From Celeribacter persicus (lineage in GTDB: Bacteria; Pseudomonadota; Alphaproteobacteria; Rhodobacterales; Rhodobacteraceae), in contig NZ_QAOH01000006.1 in assembly GCF_003050785.1 (NCBI RefSeq), positions 124,001-188,000 on the forward strand: a stretch of DNA of 64,000 bases. The letters run 5' to 3'. A program made the translations under genes and the position numbers. The notes beneath the pieces are model-generated. The model was not told the origin of the DNA. It saw nothing but the letters and a program-made list of their open reading frames with translations, and searched no databases. Below are positions 58,816-64,000 of this stretch, one piece after another. Each line of letters opens with the position of its first letter. The first letter of the stretch is position 1.

Positions 58816-59111
58816 GGATCGAGCGCCATCATTTCCCAGGCCTCTCCCATGGCCAGGATACAGACCCGCCCCTCGGCATAGCTTTGCACCAGGGTCCAAT
58901 CCCCGGTCGTCGGGTTGGTCCAGATTTCCATGACCGCCTCCGGCCCGCGCAGGCCAGCGCCGGACTTCACCGCGCCGAATTGGCGCGCGAGTTTCGCATG
59001 AATCTCGTCCTGTGCCCCGCACAGAACCTCTCCGATCAGATTTTGCGCCTCGGCTCCGGCACCCAGACCGATCACGGCGGCGGCGAGAAGCCCTGTCATC
59101 CGATTGCTCAT
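58797..59111 (-). CDS. Small secreted protein, unknown function
   Basis: A 104-residue protein with a predicted signal peptide (MTGLLAAAVIGLGAGAEAQ) and two cysteines (EVLCGAQD, GRVCILA) that could form a disulfide. The mature part contains TNPTTGDWTLVQSYAEG, which reads like a small beta domain. No family was recognised. Its last seven codons and stop are built from the right arm of the palindromic repeat. Start 59111 is uncertain; 59099 is also possible. Confidence 0.6.
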   Translation of the reverse strand: MSNRMTGLLAAAVIGLGAGAEAQNLIGEVLCGAQDEIHAKLARQFGAVKSGAGLRGPEAVMEIWTNPTTGDWTLVQSYAEGRVCILAMGEAWEMMALDPKASGL

Positions 59112-59191
59112 GCACAAAACGTAACATGAAAATGACAGTCACGGTGCGAAAATCTGCATTTGCGCGCAAAGCTCCCGAGCCAGACAAAGAA

Positions 59192-59212
59192 AACCCCGCT
59201 CAAAGCGGGGTT
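59192..59212. terminator. Terminator after small exported protein
   Basis: AACCCCGCT (59192-59200) and AGCGGGGTT (59204-59212) form a perfect 9-bp stem with a 3-nt loop. On the minus strand it is followed by TTCTTTGT, ending the gene at 59218. Confidence 0.75.
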
Positions 59213-59217
59213 GTCGC

Positions 59218-59535
59218 TCAGTTGCCGCCCATCATGATCGTGTCGGGCGCATAGACCACCGTCGGGGGCGGGGATGTGACGGCGGAGGTCATGACCGGGG
59301 CCACAGGCTTCGCAGGCGGCATCGGGCGCGCCGCGGCGCCGGGACCCGCCATGGTCGGACGACCGCAACTGATGCCATGGAGCCCCGTCACAGGTTGCAA
59401 CCCGGCGGGACAGTAATTCGCATTGGTTTCGGTGTAGGCCACAGTCGGCACCGTATAGCTATAGGGCTGTGTGCCCTGGGCAAGTGCCGGAGCGGCGGCA
59501 AGGGCGGTAATGACAGCGAAAACGGACTTTTTCAT
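59218..59535 (-). CDS. Small exported Pro/Ala-rich protein, unknown function
   Basis: A 105-residue protein with signal peptide (KKSVFAVITALAAAPALAQG), a short cysteine pair (NYCPAG, ISCGRP) and a Pro/Ala-rich low-complexity region (GPGAAARPMPPAKPVAPVM), ending in TVVYAPDTIMMGGN. No family was recognised. GGAG lies before the ATG at 59535. It is independent of neighbouring genes, with its own terminator. Confidence 0.6.
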   Translation of the reverse strand: MKKSVFAVITALAAAPALAQGTQPYSYTVPTVAYTETNANYCPAGLQPVTGLHGISCGRPTMAGPGAAARPMPPAKPVAPVMTSAVTSPPPTVVYAPDTIMMGGN

Positions 59536-59658
59536 CACTCATACTCCATGATGGACTTGGCAAAAGCCTAGCCCCCATCGAGATATGCAGCAAGTTTTGG
59601 TTAACCCGCCCGACCGATTGTCCACCCCGGCAAAACAATCAGGGACGAAAAGGCGAAT

Positions 59659-60132
59659 TTACTTCACCCACTCCACAACCTCGCAGCGCGGTGTCACTTC
59701 GCGTAGTACCATGCGCGAGACCTCGCGCCACTCTTCCGCATCGAACTCCGGGAACCATGTGTCCGCCCCCTCGACCTCCGTGTCAACTTCGGTGATCACC
59801 AGACGGTCGGCGAGCGGCAGCATGGCCTTATAAATCCCGAAGCCGCCCATGGCATAAATCCGCGCGCGGCCCTCGGACTGCGCAAAGGCAATCGCCTCTT
59901 CCACGGAGGCAAAGACATGCTCGTGGTCGACGCCTTGCCCAGACACCACGAGATTGAGGCGATTTTTCAAAGGCTTGAATGGCAGGCTGTCCCAGGTATT
60001 GCGCCCCATGATGACGGCCCCGCCCATGGTCTCGCGCATGAAGAACTTCAAATCCTCCGGCGCCTCCCAAGGGATCGTGTTGTCCTTCCCAATGGCCCCA
60101 TTGCGGTCGCGCGCGGCGATGAGTGTGATCAT
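59659..60132 (-). CDS. folA: Dihydrofolate reductase
   Basis: FolA reduces dihydrofolate to tetrahydrofolate with NADPH. The 157-residue protein has the MITLIAARDRNGAIGKDNTIPW N-terminal strand-loop with the catalytic Asp in WEAPEDLKFF and the GAVIMGRNTW nucleotide region. It lies 10 bp downstream of thyA in the same unit, the typical partnership since ThyA produces dihydrofolate. The 120-bp gap downstream contains nothing notable. Confidence 0.95.
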   Translation of the reverse strand: MITLIAARDRNGAIGKDNTIPWEAPEDLKFFMRETMGGAVIMGRNTWDSLPFKPLKNRLNLVVSGQGVDHEHVFASVEEAIAFAQSEGRARIYAMGGFGIYKAMLPLADRLVITEVDTEVEGADTWFPEFDAEEWREVSRMVLREVTPRCEVVEWVK

Positions 60133-60142
60133 GCGCGCGCCC

Positions 60143-60937
60143 TCAAACCGCCACCGGCGCCTTGATTGCCGGATCGGGATCGTAATCCAAAATTTCGATG
60201 TCCTCGAATTTGAAATCGAACAGGTTTTTCACATCGGGGTTGAGCCGCAGCTTTGGCAGGGCTTTGGGCGTGCGCGACAGTTGCAGCTCCACCTGTTCCA
60301 TGTGGTTCGAGTAGATATGCGCATCACCGATGGAATGCACGAATGTGCCCGGCTCATAGCCCGTCACCTGTGCCAGCATGGCGAGCAGAAGCGCGTAAGA
60401 GGCGATGTTGAACGGCACCCCGAGGAACATGTCGGCGGAGCGTTGATAAAGTTGCAGATGCATCTTGCCGCCCAGGATTTTCACCTGCCAGAGCGTATGA
60501 CAGGGCGGCAAGGCCATATTGTCGACTTCCGCCGGGTTCCAGGCGGAAACGATCAGGCGGCGGGAATCGGGACTGTTGCGGATCGCACTCAGCAGGTTCT
60601 CGATCTGGTCTATGGGGCCACGTTCATGCCCCGGCCATTTACGCCATTGCGCGCCATAAACCGGCCCGAGATCGCCGTTTTCATCTGCCCATTCGTCCCA
60701 GATCGAAACACCGTTGTCTTTGAGATAGCGAATGTTGGTGTCGCCCGACAGAAACCACAGAAGTTCATGGATAATCGAGCGCAGGTGCAGTTTTTTTGTG
60801 GTGACCATCGGGAAACCGTCAGCCAGATCGTAGCGCGCCTGAAGCCCGAAATAGGACTTTGTGCCGGTCCCGGTGCGGTCGGTGGTGTCGACCCCATGGG
60901 CCAGAATGGTTTTGAGCTGGTCGTGGTATTGCTGCAC
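60143..60937 (-). CDS. thyA: Thymidylate synthase
   Basis: ThyA methylates dUMP to dTMP using methylene-THF, yielding dihydrofolate for FolA. The 264-residue protein matches E. coli ThyA in length and numbering, with the catalytic Cys146 in LPPCHTLWQ, Arg in [10 protein letters not shown] and the conserved [17 protein letters not shown]. It is the first gene of thyA-folA. The upstream 144 bp shared with the divergent glyoxalase gene show no operator. Confidence 0.96.
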   Translation of the reverse strand: MQQYHDQLKTILAHGVDTTDRTGTGTKSYFGLQARYDLADGFPMVTTKKLHLRSIIHELLWFLSGDTNIRYLKDNGVSIWDEWADENGDLGPVYGAQWRKWPGHERGPIDQIENLLSAIRNSPDSRRLIVSAWNPAEVDNMALPPCHTLWQVKILGGKMHLQLYQRSADMFLGVPFNIASYALLLAMLAQVTGYEPGTFVHSIGDAHIYSNHMEQVELQLSRTPKALPKLRLNPDVKNLFDFKFEDIEILDYDPDPAIKAPVAV

Positions 60938-61081
60938 GTCGCATCCCCCAAGATGTTGTGGGTTCCGGGAGTCCAGTCATACAAATGCAAAGGGGGTTCG
61001 CCAAGCCGGAAGAACGCAAAAACGTGGAATTCGCCGCGCGGAAGGCTAGAGTTCAGGCAAACACAAACAGGAGGAAGCCAA

Positions 61082-61504
61082 ATGCGCTATTTGCACACGA
61101 TGGTCCGGGTGAAGGATCTGGAAAAATCCATGGCGTTTTACGAATTGCTGGGGCTAAAGGAAATCCGGCGGATGGACAGCGAAGCCGGGCGATTTTCGCT
61201 GATCTTCATGGCGCCTGAAGGCCAGCCCGAATGCCCCATCGAGTTGACCTACAACTGGGACGGCGACAAGGGGCTGCCGTCGGACAGTCGCCATTTCGGC
61301 CATCTGGCCTATGAGGTTGAGGACATCTACGCGCTTTGCCAGAAGCTGATGGACGCAGGCGTCGTGATCAACCGACCGCCGCAGGACGGGCATATGGCCT
61401 TTGTGCGCTCGCCGGACAATGTGTCGATTGAATTGCTGCAAAAAGGCGAACGGCTTGCACCTGCCGAACCATGGGCCTCGATGGAAAACACCGGACATTG
61501 GTGA
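61082..61504 (+). CDS. gloA: Glyoxalase I-type protein (VOC family)
   Basis: A 140-residue vicinal-oxygen-chelate protein resembling lactoylglutathione lyase, which isomerises the methylglyoxal-glutathione adduct. The expected metal ligands are present in the right order: His5 in RYLHTMVRV, Glu in PIELTYNW, His in HFGHLAYEV, and Glu in VSIELLQKG. Glutathione for it is kept reduced by gor. AGGAGG precedes the start. It is adjacent to and convergent with the MarR-like gene. Confidence 0.88.
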   Translation: MRYLHTMVRVKDLEKSMAFYELLGLKEIRRMDSEAGRFSLIFMAPEGQPECPIELTYNWDGDKGLPSDSRHFGHLAYEVEDIYALCQKLMDAGVVINRPPQDGHMAFVRSPDNVSIELLQKGERLAPAEPWASMENTGHW

Positions 61505-61577
61505 TCCGCTGGTCTTTGAGGGATGAAATGACGTCCGCACGCGGGGAGGCGCATTCCATCGCAAGGTCGGATTGAAA

Positions 61578-62075
61578 TTAATAAATATACCGAATCTGAT
61601 CGGCCCAGTAGCGCTCGACCCGGCGCAAGGAGCTGTTGATGTCTTCGATCCCTTCGGAAGAGATCACACCCTTGCCCTGCAACCCCTCCGCATGGCGGGT
61701 GAAAAGATCGGCGACGGTGACACGCACATGGTTGCCCTTGTCGGTCAGCTTGACGCGCACGGAGCGGCGGTCGATCTCGCAGCGCTGGTGATGCATATAG
61801 CCCATGTCCACCAGTTTCTTGAGATTATAGGACACGTTCGAGCCCTGATAATACCCCCGCGATTTCAACTCGCCCGCGGTCACCTCATTTTCGCCGACAT
61901 TGAACAGCAAAAGCGCCTGTACAGCATTGATTTCGAGGATTCCGACCCGCTCGAATTCGTCCTTGATCACATCGAGCAACAGCCGGTGCAACCGTTCAAC
62001 AAGCGACAGCGCCTCCAGATATTGCGACATGAAAGGAGATTTGATCGGTTTTTCAAAGGTTGAATGCATGCTCAT
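61578..62075 (-). CDS. MarR-family regulator (LdtR-like)
   Basis: A 165-residue winged-helix regulator. The recognition region GSNVSYNLKKLVDMGYMHHQRCEIDRRSVRVKLTDKG (about 76-112) is MarR-like, with a wing tip of Arg/Asp residues. It closely resembles LdtR, which in Liberibacter regulates an L,D-transpeptidase gene and cell-wall chemistry. The target here is unknown. GGAG precedes the start at 62075. The upstream region contains the second palindromic repeat. Confidence 0.85.
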   Translation of the reverse strand: MSMHSTFEKPIKSPFMSQYLEALSLVERLHRLLLDVIKDEFERVGILEINAVQALLLFNVGENEVTAGELKSRGYYQGSNVSYNLKKLVDMGYMHHQRCEIDRRSVRVKLTDKGNHVRVTVADLFTRHAEGLQGKGVISSEGIEDINSSLRRVERYWADQIRYIY

Positions 62076-62344
62076 CTGTCACTCCGCCGAAGGCTCATCG
62101 GAGACAGATTGCCGCGAATTTCCCAAAATATAGTTAAAGCGTCCCGCCTTTAACCTGAAGCATCAGATAAAGGCGAGGCGCGTGCAACATTCATATCCTG
62201 CTCTGCGTTCCGCCAAAGCTGTGTCTCAGGTTTTTGGCGGAACGCTTTAAACCGCGCAAATTTCTCGAATCGTCGCAAATTGGTGAAAAAATTGCGTGGC
62301 TTTAGCGGAAGCACAGATCACGAATTCTTAACGAAAACTCGCCT
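62076..62344. other. Intergenic region with nested palindromic repeats
   Basis: The 269 bp between the MarR-like and sdhE genes hold the second copy of the TTAAAGCGT repeat in a more elaborate nested form and AT-rich stretches otherwise. No coding frame was recognised on either strand. Promoters for either neighbour may sit here but no clear -10/-35 was assigned. Confidence 0.6.
62134..62250. repeat. Palindromic repeat TTAAAGCGTcCCGCC, copy B (nested)
   Basis: TTAAAGCGTCCCGCCTTTAA (from 62134) is mirrored at the far end by TTTTTGGCGGAACGCTTTAA (62231-62250), and an inner perfect 13-bp pair GCGTTCCGCCAAA (62205-62217)/TTTGGCGGAACGC (62233-62245) lies within. A diverged TAAAGGCGAGGCGCG follows the first arm. 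The shared core TTAAAGCGT(C/T)CCGCC is the same as copy A at 58.8 kb, so it is a dispersed element with one solo and one double copy. Confidence 0.7.
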
Positions 62345-62623
62345 TTACCCTTTCGCCCCCCAAGAGGCCTGATCGGCGGAGGCAATGAGTTTGTCGAGCA
62401 TCGGCTTGATTGCTTGCGGCACGGGTTTGAGCCCGGTGGCATAGGAGAGAAGATCCTGATCGTGCTCATCCATCAGACGTTCGAAGTCATCGAGCTCGGC
62501 CTCGCTCATGGTCGCGAGATGCACATCGGCATAACCGCCGATCAAAAGGTCCATCTCCTTGATCCCACGCCGCCAGGCCTGGATTTTCAGACGTTTGCGG
62601 CGAATGTCGATGGTCTCAGTCAT
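62345..62623 (-). CDS. sdhE: Succinate dehydrogenase assembly factor 2 (SdhE)
   Basis: A 92-residue DUF339 protein that helps flavinylate SdhA. The family motif RRGIKEMD (RGxxE) and the pattern FERLMDEHDQDLLSYATG are present. The start at 62623 gives the normal length. It is single, away from sdhABCD. It is on the opposite strand from the aspartate aminotransferase. Confidence 0.9.
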   Translation of the reverse strand: MTETIDIRRKRLKIQAWRRGIKEMDLLIGGYADVHLATMSEAELDDFERLMDEHDQDLLSYATGLKPVPQAIKPMLDKLIASADQASWGAKG

Positions 62624-62722
62624 GGCTCTCTCCCGGAATCGCAGACTTTTTGCACGCATTGGCATTTTGTCGCAAGAGGACGTCTTGGCGGCAGGCCGGT
62701 TTTGACGCTATCACTACGGTGA

Positions 62723-64000
<1,278 letters not shown>

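Overview
This window is chromosomal DNA from an alphaproteobacterium of the order Rhodobacterales, most likely the Roseobacter group. The evidence is the GC-rich coding, the lineage-typical families (Rhodobacteraceae acidic protein at 24.8 kb, YhhN, DUF2842, PhaR/phasin/PhaC/PhaZ, LdtR-like MarR protein, roseobacter-type HAAT permeases) and dispersed palindromic repeats of the kind seen in this group. Coding density is high and about 70 genes are called. I found no rRNA, tRNA, CRISPR array, prophage, integrase or insertion sequence. The first gene (2..970) and the last (63946..) are cut by the window edges.

Layout. 0-8.4 kb: a DUF900 hydrolase, YciB, an EamA transporter, a two-gene amino-acid uptake pair without an ATPase, ftsY with a co-translated small gene, YhhN, an AlkB-type membrane hydroxylase and a small secreted protein. 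8.5-16 kb: xseA, purD, purU, a ferredoxin operon, a lipoprotein and a Ca/Na antiporter. The 580-bp purD-purU gap is the most structured non-coding stretch in the window. It holds two perfect CtrA-type boxes (TTAA-N7-TTAAC), a Rho-independent terminator, a chain of overlapping mini-ORFs and an inverted pair of CGGGATATTT repeats. 16-22.5 kb: a membrane quality-control operon (hflK-hflC-DUF2065-degP), gor and rpiA. 22.6-30.2 kb: YbaN, EamA, thiamine pyrophosphokinase, a large acidic protein of unknown function, purA, ada and a GNAT. 30.4-36.6 kb: secG, pyrG, rpiB, PaiB-like, an Lrp/LysE divergent pair with a candidate operator, ppk2 and TerB.

36.8-45 kb: a complete polar amino-acid ABC transporter (ATPase, binding protein, two permeases) in line with two different glutamine-synthetase-like ligases flanking a class I glutamine amidotransferase. 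A DegT-type PLP enzyme and a convergent LysR gene follow. It resembles the gamma-glutamylation (Puu) strategy for amine use but lacks the oxidase and aldehyde dehydrogenase. It is the best candidate here for an incompletely described catabolic system.

46-50.8 kb: the polyhydroxyalkanoate granule locus (phaR, phasin, phaC, divergent phaZ). The phasin gene is preceded by two perfect CTGC-N3-GCAG PhaR-type operators. 50.8-64 kb: two alpha/beta hydrolases, a Tag-like glycosylase, thrS, a DASS anion transporter, ArsC/Spx-like, a cold-shock protein, an SGNH hydrolase, folA-thyA, a glyoxalase, an LdtR-like regulator, sdhE and an aspartate aminotransferase. Two copies of a TTAAAGCGTcCCGCC palindromic repeat lie at 58.8 and 62.1 kb.

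Together the genes cover nucleotide synthesis (purD, purU, purA, pyrG, thyA, folA), pentose isomerisation by two unrelated enzymes (rpiA, rpiB), protein targeting and quality control (ftsY, secG, hflKC, degP), redox and alkylation defence (gor, gloA, ada, Tag-like) and carbon, phosphate and nitrogen handling (pha genes, ppk2, ABC/GS cluster). Functions are assigned from sequence motifs and family knowledge only; no search was run.
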